DNA of 64,000 nt from an unidentified bacterial endosymbiont (GTDB lineage: Bacteria; Pseudomonadota; Gammaproteobacteria; Enterobacterales; Enterobacteriaceae). Positions 10,405-19,367 of this stretch are shown here, piece by piece. Under the pieces are notes generated by a model. The model did not search any database, was not told the origin of the DNA, and worked only from the letters and a program-made list of their open reading frames with translations. The translations under genes and the position numbers were made by a program. How positions within the stretch are numbered: position 1 is the first letter of the stretch; each line of letters opens with the position of its first letter. The DNA lies in assembly GCF_918797525.1 (NCBI RefSeq), contig NZ_OU963893.1, forward strand, positions 4,402,001 to 4,466,000, in the 5' to 3' direction.

Positions 10405-11855
10405 TTGTTTTCCTGCCCCTTGATGACATTGATATCCTTTTGCAAACTTCTGTGCATCCCTGCGATTTGCCCGAGCAGAGGTTCAAATGTCTGAGACTGG
10501 CTTTCGATAGTGGCAATGGTTTCAACATGGCGCTGTGCTCCGGCCTGTTCCATTCCGCTTAGGGTATCCCCCACGCTTTTGATCTCAGCGGATTGCGCGG
10601 CAAAATGGCACGCGGCCTCGGCGGACATCTCTCCTACCGTCGCCTCAACGTGACTGATGTTTTCACCCGCGCTCTGTACGGTTTCCTGCAGCGTTTCCTG
10701 ATGAGCAATAACGGTACCTAAAGCTTCGCCCTGCCCGGCCAGCTGTGCGTGTATTTTTTGCTGCCCTGAATAAAGCGCATCCTGATTCAGACCAATGGTT
10801 TCCAGTTGCTCACGCTGTTCTTTGAGGGCGTGATGGCTCTGCTGAATGCCTTGCTCAATAGCGCCAAGGGTGGCGTGGCTCAGCGAAATACCGCGATCGA
10901 TTTTTTGCAGGTTTTCGGCCTGGTCTCTGGCGACGCTCTCCATGCGTTCGTTAAAGGCCGCGCTATTACGGGAAGCCTCAGCACTGTTGGCAAGGAGCGA
11001 TTTCAGGCTGTCGTTACTTTCGTTAAAGGCGGTGGCAAGGCGTTCCTGCCAGGCGAACATCCCGTCCTTAAACTCCTTAACCACCTCATCCAGGTCGGTT
11101 ATCACGCGCAGCGTTTTGGTTTTTTCAGCGACAGGCGTTTTGCGGCCACGGCATTCGCGGACAAAGTCCAGACGTGCGTTACGAAGATCTATTGATAAAC
11201 GAACAAATTCCCCACGCAGAAATGAACACACCACGTTAAGCAAAATGGCGCTCACGACCCCATAAATAGAGGAGACAAAGGCGGTATTCATCCCTTTGAG
11301 AGGTTCAGACAGCGAGGAGACCACATTGACGATGATGCTTAACGTATCGGCCTCGTTGCCGCCGGTAATTTGCGATTTTTCAAGAAGGGTAATGACAGAG
11401 GCGATCGTCATCGACAGGCCAGCAAAGGTTCCCAGCAAACCGATCATCGTCGACAGGTTAGCGCAGGTCATTACCCCTGCCAGGCTTTGGTTCTGCTTGC
11501 GGTTTACGCTGTTATCCATGCTCTCGTAAAGCGAGGCGATAGTGTCGTCATCAAGTCCGTGGCTCGGTGAGAACACAATTTTGTTCGCATCGCCGAGCAA
11601 ATAGGAGTGCTTATCTGCATTCTTCTTACGCAGTACGCTCACGCATTTCGCAATCTCAATAAATGAGAAAATAACGACAAAGCAACCTGTTAAATAAAGA
11701 ACGATAATAATTGAGCTGTAAAAGGCGGCAACATGCCAGGTATCAACGACGTAGTCAAAGATGGCGGGTATACACAACGTGGCGAGCGGTAAAAATACAA
11801 AAATCAGCGCCAGAATAAAAGAATGGTATCTTTTTAAAAAATTCATAACAATCAC
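10401..11855 (-). CDS. siiB: MotA/TolQ/ExbB-type proton-channel protein (SiiB-like)
   Basis: Inner-membrane protein of 484 residues. Two hydrophobic segments lie near the N-terminus (about 15-35 and 42-67). A cytoplasmic loop follows, then a MotA/ExbB-like pair of membrane helices (about 130-160 and 190-220) with the MIGLLGTFAGLSMTI signature. The C-terminal half (about 260-480) is a long Gln/Glu-rich coiled coil. In Salmonella SPI-4, SiiB pairs with SiiA to form a proton-conducting complex that controls use of the adhesin. The start is a GTG overlapping the siiA stop (GTGA). An in-frame ATG at 11846 gives a product three residues shorter and may be the real start. Confidence 0.88.
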   Translation of the reverse strand: MIVMNFLKRYHSFILALIFVFLPLATLCIPAIFDYVVDTWHVAAFYSSIIIVLYLTGCFVVIFSFIEIAKCVSVLRKKNADKHSYLLGDANKIVFSPSHGLDDDTIASLYESMDNSVNRKQNQSLAGVMTCANLSTMIGLLGTFAGLSMTIASVITLLEKSQITGGNEADTLSIIVNVVSSLSEPLKGMNTAFVSSIYGVVSAILLNVVCSFLRGEFVRLSIDLRNARLDFVRECRGRKTPVAEKTKTLRVITDLDEVVKEFKDGMFAWQERLATAFNESNDSLKSLLANSAEASRNSAAFNERMESVARDQAENLQKIDRGISLSHATLGAIEQGIQQSHHALKEQREQLETIGLNQDALYSGQQKIHAQLAGQGEALGTVIAHQETLQETVQSAGENISHVEATVGEMSAEAACHFAAQSAEIKSVGDTLSGMEQAGAQRHVETIATIESQSQTFEPLLGQIAGMHRSLQKDINVIKGQENK

Positions 11856-12664
11856 TCACTCCGTGTGACAACAGCACTGTTATTCAAGGCTGCCGCGTCA
11901 TTAACAACAGATATAGATATTTCATCATTTGGGTGTTTTTCTTTGATGATTTTCAAAAGAATGACCCCACGCTCATACGCCAGGCGCATAGCATCTGAAA
12001 CGGCAATAGATTCGGTTGGACGAGCATATACGGTAATGCTGAGAGGCTTATTTTTCCCGATCCACTTATTCAATTCTTGAATCACATCCGCCGGATACCC
12101 CTGCTCCACACCTTTAAAGTTAACCAGGAACTGATTGCCCTTTATTTCCCACGCTGGCGGTGTGTTTGGCGAATCAAATCGCCCGCTATTTTGCCCCTTA
12201 ATCGAAGCGGCAGTCTCATTATCGGCAAGCCTAATAACCTGGCCTTTATTGCTCTCATCAACGTTGCCCTGCAGCATCTTGTCGCCACCCAATTCCCCCC
12301 CTTCAGCATTTGCCTGAGCGGTCTGCGTAGAAGAGGATGCGGCTGATTTTTTCATTTCAGCGCCTGCTGTTGCCTGCTGTTGCTCAGCCTCAGCCATCAT
12401 TGATTGACGCGTGCCAGACGTTGTAGCAACAGTGGAATCATGCTGATTTTGTTTATCGGGCGCTGCCCCGCCGTCATCGGCGTGTGCAGAAGATGCCGCT
12501 TTAGCCACTTGCTCCATATGCGCAGCGGCGGCGTAGGTTTTTTTTGAACTTTCATACATAATCAACATACTATTAAGCACGAAGACCAGCATCAGGAAAA
12601 TAAATATACACAATACCGTTGAGAAGGCATCAACGAACGTTGGCCACGGATTGCTTTCTTCCAT
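11852..12664 (-). CDS. siiA: MotB/OmpA-like channel partner (SiiA-like)
   Basis: First gene of the leftward operon, 270 residues from the ATG at 12664. That start has a GAGG ribosome site about 9 nt upstream; earlier in-frame ATGs (12688, 12682, 12679) lack one. The N-terminus MEESNPWPTFVDAFSTVLCIF leads into a single membrane helix (about 13-35). An Asp at residue 12 sits where SiiA of Salmonella has its proton-binding Asp13. A low-complexity Ala/Gln/Ser linker (about 40-150) is followed by an OmpA/MotB-like periplasmic domain (about 165-260). The short N-terminus resembles Salmonella SiiA closely as I recall it. This protein is longer (SiiA about 210), mostly in the linker. Confidence 0.9.
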   Translation of the reverse strand: MEESNPWPTFVDAFSTVLCIFIFLMLVFVLNSMLIMYESSKKTYAAAAHMEQVAKAASSAHADDGGAAPDKQNQHDSTVATTSGTRQSMMAEAEQQQATAGAEMKKSAASSSTQTAQANAEGGELGGDKMLQGNVDESNKGQVIRLADNETAASIKGQNSGRFDSPNTPPAWEIKGNQFLVNFKGVEQGYPADVIQELNKWIGKNKPLSITVYARPTESIAVSDAMRLAYERGVILLKIIKEKHPNDEISISVVNDAAALNNSAVVTRSE

Positions 12665-12884
12665 AAAAACTAACCTCATCATCAACATTTGAGAGAAAGT
12701 TATTATTTATTGATGCGCATGATATATACAACAATACGCGGTATAATTTTCCACTTTTAGGAATCTAACAATATCAGATGATAATCGACAATGAGAATTT
12801 ATTGATTGCAATTATGAATGAACGCGTTTGAAATAAATAAAATTAAGTCAAATTAGAAAAATGAAATATAAAATTAAATAATAC
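12665..12884. other. AT-rich upstream region of the sii operon
   Basis: About 220 bp of strongly AT-rich sequence between the sii operon and mpl. It must hold the sii promoter, since the next gene (mpl) reads in the same direction and ends before a hairpin. Several AT-rich hexamers could serve as -10 elements and I cannot choose one. The composition change against mpl marks the island border. Confidence 0.5.
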
Positions 12885-12916
12885 TTACGCACTATATATC
12901 CTTATATAGTGCGTAA
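12885..12916 (-). terminator. Hairpin after mpl
   Basis: Perfect 14-bp inverted repeat (TTACGCACTATATA, 4-base loop, TATATAGTGCGTAA) starting 6 bp past the mpl stop. The downstream side is AT-rich but has no clean T run. It probably ends mpl transcription and shields the sii operon. Confidence 0.6.
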
Positions 12917-12921
12917 CACGT

Positions 12922-14295
12922 TTACGCTTGCTGTTGCGCTTTTTTCGTCAGCCCCTCCAGCAGCTTTTGATGGATGCTACCAAAACCGCCGTTGCTCATA
13001 ACCAGAATATGGTCGCCAGGCTGCGCGGTTTTTATCACCATATCCGCCAGCGCATCTACGTCCGCACTCCAGTGCGCGGGCTGAATACAGGCATCAGCCA
13101 CTTCTGACACCTGCCACGGAATATGCTGCGGTTGCAGCAGGAAAACTTCGTCGGCACGCCCTAGCGACGGTGCAAGATCGTCTTTGCAGATCCCCATCTT
13201 CATGGTATTGGAGCGCGGTTCCAGTACCGCCAGGATGCGCGCCGTGCCGCCGACTTTACCGCGCAGGGCGGCAAGGGTCGCCAGAATGGCCGTTGGGTGG
13301 TGGGCGAAATCATCATACACCGTGACGCCATGGGCCTCTCCGCGTAGCTCCAGGCGGCGACGGGCGTTGATAAACGAGCCCAGCGCATTGGCGGCATCGG
13401 CTGGCAGAACACCTACATGGCGCGCCGCGGCAATCGCCATCAGGCCGTTGTGCATATTGTGCTCGCCCACCAGGCCCCACTTCACCTCACCTACTTTTTC
13501 ACCGTCGAGCAACACTTCCCACTCGGAGGCATCAGCGTTGCGTTTTTTCGCCTGCCAGTGCCCCTGCTCACCCACCAGTTCCTGCTCGCTCCAGCACCCC
13601 ATCGCCATCGTCTGCTTCAGGTTGATGTCGTTCTCCGGCAGGATGATACGACCCTGACCTGGAACGATACGCACCAGATGGTGGAACTGTTTCTGGATGG
13701 CCTTCAGGTCGTCAAAAATATCGGCATGATCGAACTCAAGGTTGTTGAGGATCAGCGTGCGCGGGCAGTAATGGACAAACTTAGACCGTTTGTCGAAGAA
13801 GGCGCAGTCGTATTCGTCGGCTTCGATGACAAAAAACGGGCTGTCACCCAGACGCGCAGAGACCTCGAAATTCCCCGGCACGCCGCCGATAACGAAGCCC
13901 GGCTTGTAACCACAGGCCTCCAGGATCCACGTCGCCATTCCGGCGGTGGTGGTTTTGCCATGCGTACCGGCTACGGCGACAACCCAGCGGTCGCGCAGCA
14001 CGAAATCATGCAGCCACTGAGGGCCAGACATGAACGGAATGTTACGTTCCAGCACCGCTTCCACACACGGATTTCCACGGGTCATGGCATTGCCGATGAT
14101 AACCAAATCCGGCTGTGGCTCTAGCTGGCTGGCATCGTAGCCCTGAATAAGAGAGATGCCCTGCTTTTCCAGAAGTGTGCTCATCGGCGGATACACATTG
14201 GCGTCCGAACCTGTCACTTCATGACCCAACGAGCGTGCCAGCATTGCCAGTCCGCCCATAAAAGTGCCACAAATCCCCAATATATGAATGCGCAT
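12922..14295 (-). CDS. mpl: UDP-MurNAc:L-Ala-gamma-D-Glu-meso-DAP tripeptide ligase
   Basis: Murein recycling enzyme. It reattaches the recovered tripeptide L-Ala-D-Glu-meso-DAP to UDP-MurNAc in the cytoplasm, using ATP. The 457-residue length equals the E. coli enzyme. It is a Mur-ligase: N-terminal nucleotide-sugar domain with [14 protein letters not shown], the central ATP-binding P-loop GTHGKTTT (near 110), the ADEYD motif, and the C-terminal domain with [10 protein letters not shown]. It is divergent from fbp as in E. coli. In E. coli yjgA lies downstream; here the sii locus occupies that side. Confidence 0.97.
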   Translation of the reverse strand: MRIHILGICGTFMGGLAMLARSLGHEVTGSDANVYPPMSTLLEKQGISLIQGYDASQLEPQPDLVIIGNAMTRGNPCVEAVLERNIPFMSGPQWLHDFVLRDRWVVAVAGTHGKTTTAGMATWILEACGYKPGFVIGGVPGNFEVSARLGDSPFFVIEADEYDCAFFDKRSKFVHYCPRTLILNNLEFDHADIFDDLKAIQKQFHHLVRIVPGQGRIILPENDINLKQTMAMGCWSEQELVGEQGHWQAKKRNADASEWEVLLDGEKVGEVKWGLVGEHNMHNGLMAIAAARHVGVLPADAANALGSFINARRRLELRGEAHGVTVYDDFAHHPTAILATLAALRGKVGGTARILAVLEPRSNTMKMGICKDDLAPSLGRADEVFLLQPQHIPWQVSEVADACIQPAHWSADVDALADMVIKTAQPGDHILVMSNGGFGSIHQKLLEGLTKKAQQQA

Positions 14296-14491
14296 ACGTC
14301 ACTATCCTTCTTCAATGTGGCGCACATTTTACTCACATGTCCGCAGCAGCGAAACGCATTTCAGGAAAATCCGTATTTTGCTGGCGCGATTCACCTCTGC
14401 GCTAATTTTTGAATGTTTGTTAAGATTGTTGGGCTTTAGTCGTTTTAGTGAACATACGATCGCTCTACTCACAAGATGCAGGGAAAGTGTT

Positions 14492-15490
14492 ATGAAAACG
14501 TTAGGTGAATTTATTGTCGAAAAGCAGCACGAGTTTTCTCATGCTACCGGTGAGCTCACTGCTTTGCTGTCGGCAATAAAGCTGGGCGCTAAGATCATCC
14601 ACCGTGATATCAACAAGGCCGGTCTGGTCGATATCCTGGGTGCCAGCGGTGCCGAAAACGTTCAGGGTGAGGTTCAGCAGAAACTCGACCTGTTCGCCAA
14701 TGAAAAACTGAAAGCAGCCCTGCGCGCACGCGACATCGTTGCGGGTATCGCCTCTGAAGAAGAAGATGAAATCGTCGTTTTCGAAGGGTGTGAACATGCG
14801 AAGTACGTTGTTCTGATGGATCCGCTGGACGGCTCCTCCAACATCGACGTTAACGTTTCTGTCGGTACTATTTTCTCAATCTATCGCCGCGTCACGCCTG
14901 TTGGCACACCGGTGACTGAAGAAGATTTTCTGCAGCCGGGCAGCCGGCAGGTCGCCGCCGGTTACGTGGTTTATGGCTCTTCAACCATGCTGGTCTACAC
15001 CACCGGCTGCGGCGTTCATGCCTTTACTTACGATCCGTCGCTGGGTGTGTTCTGTTTGAGCCAGGAACGTATGCGCTTCCCCGAGAGGGGGAACACCTAC
15101 TCCATTAACGAAGGCAACTACATCAGATTCCCGACTGGCGTGAAGAAGTACATCAAATTCTGTCAGGAAGAGGACCACGCCACCCAACGCCCTTACACCT
15201 CCCGCTATATTGGCTCTCTGGTGGCGGATTTCCACCGTAACCTGCTGAAAGGTGGAATTTATCTCTACCCAAGCACCGCCAGCCATCCGGACGGAAAACT
15301 GCGTCTGCTGTACGAATGTAACCCAATGGCATTCCTGGCCGAACAGGCTGGCGGCAAGGCGAGCGATGGTAAAGAGCGTATTCTGGATATCGTGCCAGAA
15401 AGCCTGCACCAGCGTCGTTCGTTCTTCGTCGGCAACAACCATATGGTTGAAGACGTTGAACGTTTGATCCGCGAATACCCGGACGCGTAA
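14492..15490 (+). CDS. fbp: Fructose-1,6-bisphosphatase class I
   Basis: Gluconeogenic enzyme that hydrolyses fructose-1,6-bisphosphate to fructose-6-phosphate. The ATG at 14492 gives 332 residues ([12 protein letters not shown]), the E. coli length; upstream in-frame codons are noncoding leader. The metal-binding signature DPLDGSSN lies near residue 110, with the active-site segment [10 protein letters not shown] near the C-terminus. The gene is divergent from mpl; about 196 bp between the two start codons hold both promoters. Confidence 0.98.
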   Translation: MKTLGEFIVEKQHEFSHATGELTALLSAIKLGAKIIHRDINKAGLVDILGASGAENVQGEVQQKLDLFANEKLKAALRARDIVAGIASEEEDEIVVFEGCEHAKYVVLMDPLDGSSNIDVNVSVGTIFSIYRRVTPVGTPVTEEDFLQPGSRQVAAGYVVYGSSTMLVYTTGCGVHAFTYDPSLGVFCLSQERMRFPERGNTYSINEGNYIRFPTGVKKYIKFCQEEDHATQRPYTSRYIGSLVADFHRNLLKGGIYLYPSTASHPDGKLRLLYECNPMAFLAEQAGGKASDGKERILDIVPESLHQRRSFFVGNNHMVEDVERLIREYPDA

Positions 15491-15498
15491 CGTCCTCT

Positions 15499-15695
15499 TC
15501 AGGGGAGCCGGACAGGCTCCCCTGCCCGCGCCGCTTCGACAGAGGCGTTCAGCGCCAGAATGTTGGTCTGGAACGCAATACCATCAATGACGCTCAGAAT
15601 ACCGATCTCCATCAAGCGGAACGCCGCGCGCGCAGAAGGGTCATAACGGCCAGTAAAGAGAGCAAGCCGGTACGAATCGATAGCGTTTTAAGCAT
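15499..15695 (-). pseudogene. Methyl-accepting chemotaxis protein remnant
   Basis: Two pieces of a Tsr/Tar-type chemoreceptor remain on the minus strand. The first 27 codons from the ATG at 15695 encode a typical receptor N-terminus ([21 protein letters not shown]) and stop. The next frame encodes [20 protein letters not shown], the conserved signalling hairpin tip, before stopping at 15499. Roughly 500 codons between and after these are missing. It lies between fbp and yjfF, where E. coli has no receptor gene. A full-length paralogue is present at 50836-52485. Confidence 0.85.
15501..15523 (+). terminator. Hairpin after fbp
   Basis: Nine-bp perfect stem (AGGGGAGCC / GGCTCCCCT, loop GGACA) 10 bp past the fbp stop. 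It has no T run, so termination is probable but not certain. It overlaps the end of the receptor remnant. Confidence 0.5.
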
Positions 15696-15787
15696 GATGT
15701 TATTTCCGGTAGCGAGATATGTCTGGGTACAAAAAGAAGTATCGGCCGCTAGCGGAAAATGTTGAGACTTTGAGCAAATTCAGCATG

Positions 15788-16789
15788 TTATGATTCTGTT
15801 GTTGAGGCACTCACGCGCGTCACCGGCGAACTCTGGCGGTTCTCCCACAGCACCGTCAGGCCACGTTGCAGCGCGATAAAAATAAACAGCAGAATGCCGA
15901 TGGCTATCTTCGTCCACCAGGAGCTGAGCGTGCCGTCAAAGTTGATGTAGGTTTGAATCAGCCCCTGAATCGCCACGCCGAACAAGGTGCCCAGCACCGT
16001 CCCGACTCCGCCGCTCAGCAGCGTGCCGCCAATCACCACCGAGGCAATCGCATCCAGTTCAACCCCGACACCCGCCAGCGCGTATCCTGCCTGCGTATAG
16101 ATTGAGAAGACAATACCCGCCAGCGTCGCCAGGCCGGTAGAGAGCATGTAAATGCGAATGGTCGTGCTGCGGGTTGAGATCCCCATCAGGTTCGCCGAGC
16201 TGGCGCTGCCGCCAATGGCGTATACCTGATTACCAAACCGGGTGCGGTGCGCCAGAAAGATACCGATCACCACCACGCCCAGCATTAACAAGCCCATTGC
16301 GCTCAGTCGACCGCCGCCGGGAATTTTCCACGCCAGGCTTGAGAGGGTGTCGTAGATAGGGTGGTTAATCGGAATTGACTCTTCCGACACCAGATAGCTC
16401 ACCCCGCGCAGGAAGAACATTCCGGCGAGCGTAATAATAAAGGCCGGGATTTTCAGCGCGTCGATCAATAGGCCCATAAAGGCGCCAAACGCACAGCCCA
16501 TCACCAGCACCAGCGGGAAAGCCAGCAGCGGTGAGATACCCCAGAAGCCAATCGCTTTCGCCAGAAATACGCCAGTAAACGCGATCACCGAACCCACAGA
16601 GAGATCAATCCCGCCGGAGAGGATCACAAAGGTCATGCCGACGGCAATAATGCCCAAAAACGCATTATCGGTCAGGATGTTGCAGATAACGCGCGTCGAA
16701 GCAAAGCCGGGAAACTGAGTCAGGCAGTAGAGATACCCCAGCACGAACACGCCGAGCGTTATCATTAACGGTAAATTACGTTTTATCAT
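15788..16789 (-). CDS. yjfF: Galactofuranose ABC transporter permease YjfF
   Basis: Second membrane subunit of the galactofuranose importer. The start MIKRNLPLMI at 16789 (333 residues) matches E. coli YjfF; the reading frame extends upstream without support. Multiple hydrophobic helices are seen, with the BPD_transp_2 (ribose-type permease) signature GMTFVILSGGIDLSVGSV. The gene overlaps the end of ytfT by 14 bp, so translation is probably coupled. The last ten residues are less conserved. Confidence 0.96.
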   Translation of the reverse strand: MIKRNLPLMITLGVFVLGYLYCLTQFPGFASTRVICNILTDNAFLGIIAVGMTFVILSGGIDLSVGSVIAFTGVFLAKAIGFWGISPLLAFPLVLVMGCAFGAFMGLLIDALKIPAFIITLAGMFFLRGVSYLVSEESIPINHPIYDTLSSLAWKIPGGGRLSAMGLLMLGVVVIGIFLAHRTRFGNQVYAIGGSASSANLMGISTRSTTIRIYMLSTGLATLAGIVFSIYTQAGYALAGVGVELDAIASVVIGGTLLSGGVGTVLGTLFGVAIQGLIQTYINFDGTLSSWWTKIAIGILLFIFIALQRGLTVLWENRQSSPVTRVSASTTES

Positions 16790-17801
16790 GACCACGGATC
16801 CCCTTAATGATGCTAACAAAGCGCGGTGACTGGACGATCAGCACGCAGAGCACGACCACCGCTTTCACCACCTGATTAAGCTCCGGCTGGAAACCCGAGA
16901 GCAGGATGCCGGTATTCATTCCCTGTATGATCAGGGCGCCAATCACCGAGAGCAGCAGATTAAAACGCCCGCCCATCAGCGACCCGCCGCCGATCACTAC
17001 CGCCAGGATCGCATCCAGCTCCAGCCATAATCCGGCGTTGTTGGCATCGGCCCCACGGATATCGGCCGCGACAATCACCCCGGCAATGGCGGCACAGACG
17101 CCGCTTAGCACATAGGTCAGCATTACCATCAGCCGCGTATTCACCCCGGCATTTCGCGCGGCACGAATGTTGATCCCCACCGCTTCAATAAACATGCCGA
17201 GCGCCGTTTTACGGGTGAGGATCCAGAACGCCATTAATGTTAGCAGCGCAATAATGACCGGCGTCGGGAAGAAGAGCAGCCTGCCGCTGCCAAGCCACGC
17301 CAGACCCGGTGAATCAAAGGTAACGATCTGACCGGAGGTAATAAGTTGCGCAACCCCACGTCCAGCCACCATCAAAATCAAAGTGGCGACAAACGGCTGG
17401 ATCTTAAGAACGGCGACCAGAATGCCGTTCCATAGCCCGGCTAATACCCCCGACCCAAGTGCAGCAAGTAGCACCACCGGCAGACTATGCCCGGCAACGG
17501 TCATTGAAGCGGCAGTGGCGCCAGCAATCGCCATCACCGCCCCCACGGAAAGATCGATTCCGCCTGTGGCAATGACCAGCGTCATACCAATCGCCAGCAG
17601 CGCCACCGGCGCGGCGCGGTTAAGAATATCTATCGGGCTACCAAACAGGCGGCCATCCTGAACAATAATCTGGAAGAAATGCGGTGCGACCAGGCTATCA
17701 ACCAACAGGACCAGCAGCAGCGCGACGATTTGCGGCATGCCGGTCGGCCATGTAAAGCGGCGCTTAGATTCTCCGGATTGCGAAAGCGAACGGGGCATCA
17801 C
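16776..17801 (-). CDS. ytfT: Galactofuranose ABC transporter permease YtfT
   Basis: First membrane subunit of the galactofuranose importer, 341 residues, E. coli length. It carries the same family signature as its neighbour (GMTLVIATGGIDLSVGAV) and the conserved loop LELDAILAVVIGGGSLMGG. The start is GTG at 17801 directly followed by ATG at 17798. An AGGAG site lies 6 nt before the GTG, and either codon is workable. It begins 10 bp after ytfR. Confidence 0.96.
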   Translation of the reverse strand: MMPRSLSQSGESKRRFTWPTGMPQIVALLLVLLVDSLVAPHFFQIIVQDGRLFGSPIDILNRAAPVALLAIGMTLVIATGGIDLSVGAVMAIAGATAASMTVAGHSLPVVLLAALGSGVLAGLWNGILVAVLKIQPFVATLILMVAGRGVAQLITSGQIVTFDSPGLAWLGSGRLLFFPTPVIIALLTLMAFWILTRKTALGMFIEAVGINIRAARNAGVNTRLMVMLTYVLSGVCAAIAGVIVAADIRGADANNAGLWLELDAILAVVIGGGSLMGGRFNLLLSVIGALIIQGMNTGILLSGFQPELNQVVKAVVVLCVLIVQSPRFVSIIKGIRGHDKT

Positions 17802-17811
17802 GCGTTACTCC

Positions 17812-19314
17812 TTATGCCGCGATGGCATTCATGATTGCCGGAACAGACAGTTCATCCAGCAAGATCTCAGCCACCTGTTTGCGATCGCGCATGATGATGA
17901 CGCGATCGGCGTACCCCACCAGCTCTTCCAGCTCGGACGAAATCACCAGCAGCGCCAGACCATCCGCGCACAGCGTTTCGATAAGGCGGATGATTTCGGC
18001 GTGAGCGCCCACGTCGATACCGCGCGTTGGCTCGTCGAGGATCAGGAACTGAGGTTTGGTTAGCAGCCAGCGTGACAGCAACACCTTCTGTTGGTTACCG
18101 CCGGAGAGAAATTCAATCGGCTGCTCTGCGCTCGGGGTGCGGATACCGAGCTGGCGGATGAAGCGCTCCGCAATGGCGTTTTGCTCTTTACGCGGGATCG
18201 GCCGCAGCCAGCCGCGCTGCGCCTGCAGGGCAAGAATGATATTTTCCCGTACCGAGGCGGCGGCAATGATGCCGTCCGTTTTCCTGTCTTCCGGGCAGAA
18301 ACCGACGCCGAGGCACGAGGCCTGGTGCGGGGAACGTAACGTTTGCGGTTTGCCTTTGATAAACGCCCTGCCGCTGTCTGCAGGTTTGATCCCGAAGATC
18401 ACCTCTGCGGTTTCGGTACGTCCTGATCCTAACAATCCTGCCAGCCCGACAATTTCTCCAGGACGCACCTCTAGGTTAAACGGCGAAATAACCCCTTTTT
18501 TACCAAAGTCGCTGAAGGCGGCGACCGGTTTATCGCTAAGCAACGTGCGGCCTGCGCGCTGAAGCGCGTTGGTCTCCAGTTCACGGCCCAGCATCATTTT
18601 GACCAGCTCAATCTGCGGTAATTCGTGGGTTTCACGGCAGCTCACAAAGCTGCCGTTACGCAGCACCGTGATGCGGTCGCTTACCTCGTAGACCTGGTCG
18701 AGGAAGTGGGTAACGAAGATCAGGCTCACCCCCCGATCGCGCAGCTGGCGCATCAGGGTGAAGAGCATCTCTACTTCCTGGGTATCAAGACTGGCGGTGG
18801 GTTCATCAAGGATAAGCACTTTTGCCGAGAGATCGATAGCGCGGCAAATGGCAACAATCTGCTGCATCGCCACGGAAAAACGGTTCAGCGGTTCACGGAC
18901 ATCGAGCGAGAAGCCGTAAGACTCCATCAGCCGTGTTGCCCGCACCTCCATCTCTTTGCGACACAGCAGACCAAAACGTCTCGGTTCACGGCCAATAAAC
19001 AGATTATCCGCCACCGACATATTCGGCAGCAGGTTCACTTCCTGATATACCGTTCCGATACCCAGTTGCTGGGCATGAGCGGTATTTTTCGGCGAAATGG
19101 CAGAGCCTTCCAGCCAGATAGTTCCGCGATCGGCATGATAAACACCGGTCAGGGCCTTGAGCAGCGTCGATTTACCGGCGCCGTTTTCACCCAGCAACGC
19201 CATAATCTCACCGCGCCACAGGCTAAAATCGACGTTATCCAATGCTTTTACGCCGGGGAAAAATTTGCTTAATCCTTCCGTACGGAGGATTTCCTGGTGT
19301 TTTTCAGTGGTCAT
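17812..19314 (-). CDS. ytfR: Galactofuranose ABC transporter ATPase YtfR
   Basis: Double ABC ATPase that energises sugar import. The start MTTEKHQEI at 19314 (500 residues) equals E. coli YtfR; 18 further upstream codons in frame come from the hairpin-bearing spacer. The first domain has Walker A GENGAGKST, signature-region NRFSVAMQQ and Walker B ILDEPTASLD. The second domain has a degenerate Walker A (GLLGSGRTE), signature LSGGNQQK and ILDEPTRGIDVGA. This asymmetry is normal for monosaccharide ABC ATPases. Confidence 0.97.
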   Translation of the reverse strand: MTTEKHQEILRTEGLSKFFPGVKALDNVDFSLWRGEIMALLGENGAGKSTLLKALTGVYHADRGTIWLEGSAISPKNTAHAQQLGIGTVYQEVNLLPNMSVADNLFIGREPRRFGLLCRKEMEVRATRLMESYGFSLDVREPLNRFSVAMQQIVAICRAIDLSAKVLILDEPTASLDTQEVEMLFTLMRQLRDRGVSLIFVTHFLDQVYEVSDRITVLRNGSFVSCRETHELPQIELVKMMLGRELETNALQRAGRTLLSDKPVAAFSDFGKKGVISPFNLEVRPGEIVGLAGLLGSGRTETAEVIFGIKPADSGRAFIKGKPQTLRSPHQASCLGVGFCPEDRKTDGIIAAASVRENIILALQAQRGWLRPIPRKEQNAIAERFIRQLGIRTPSAEQPIEFLSGGNQQKVLLSRWLLTKPQFLILDEPTRGIDVGAHAEIIRLIETLCADGLALLVISSELEELVGYADRVIIMRDRKQVAEILLDELSVPAIMNAIAA

Positions 19315-19328
19315 CATTCTTCCCCTCA

Positions 19329-19351
19329 CCCTCTCCCCGACGGGAAGAGGG
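19329..19351. repeat. Short palindromic intergenic element (CCCTCT...AGAGGG)
   Basis: Between ytfQ and ytfR lies a small GC-rich hairpin (CCCTCT...AGAGGG) preceded by CCCCTCAC. It is of the kind scattered in enterobacterial spacers. In operons encoding binding protein then ATPase, such a hairpin can protect the upstream message and give more binding protein than transporter. Confidence 0.5.
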
Positions 19352-19367
19352 TCAAACAGAAAAGGCA

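Noticed and set aside
7795..12664. Generic haemolysin or RTX export locus
   Set aside because: RTX loci lack the MotA/MotB-like pair; its presence in this order is specific to the sii type.
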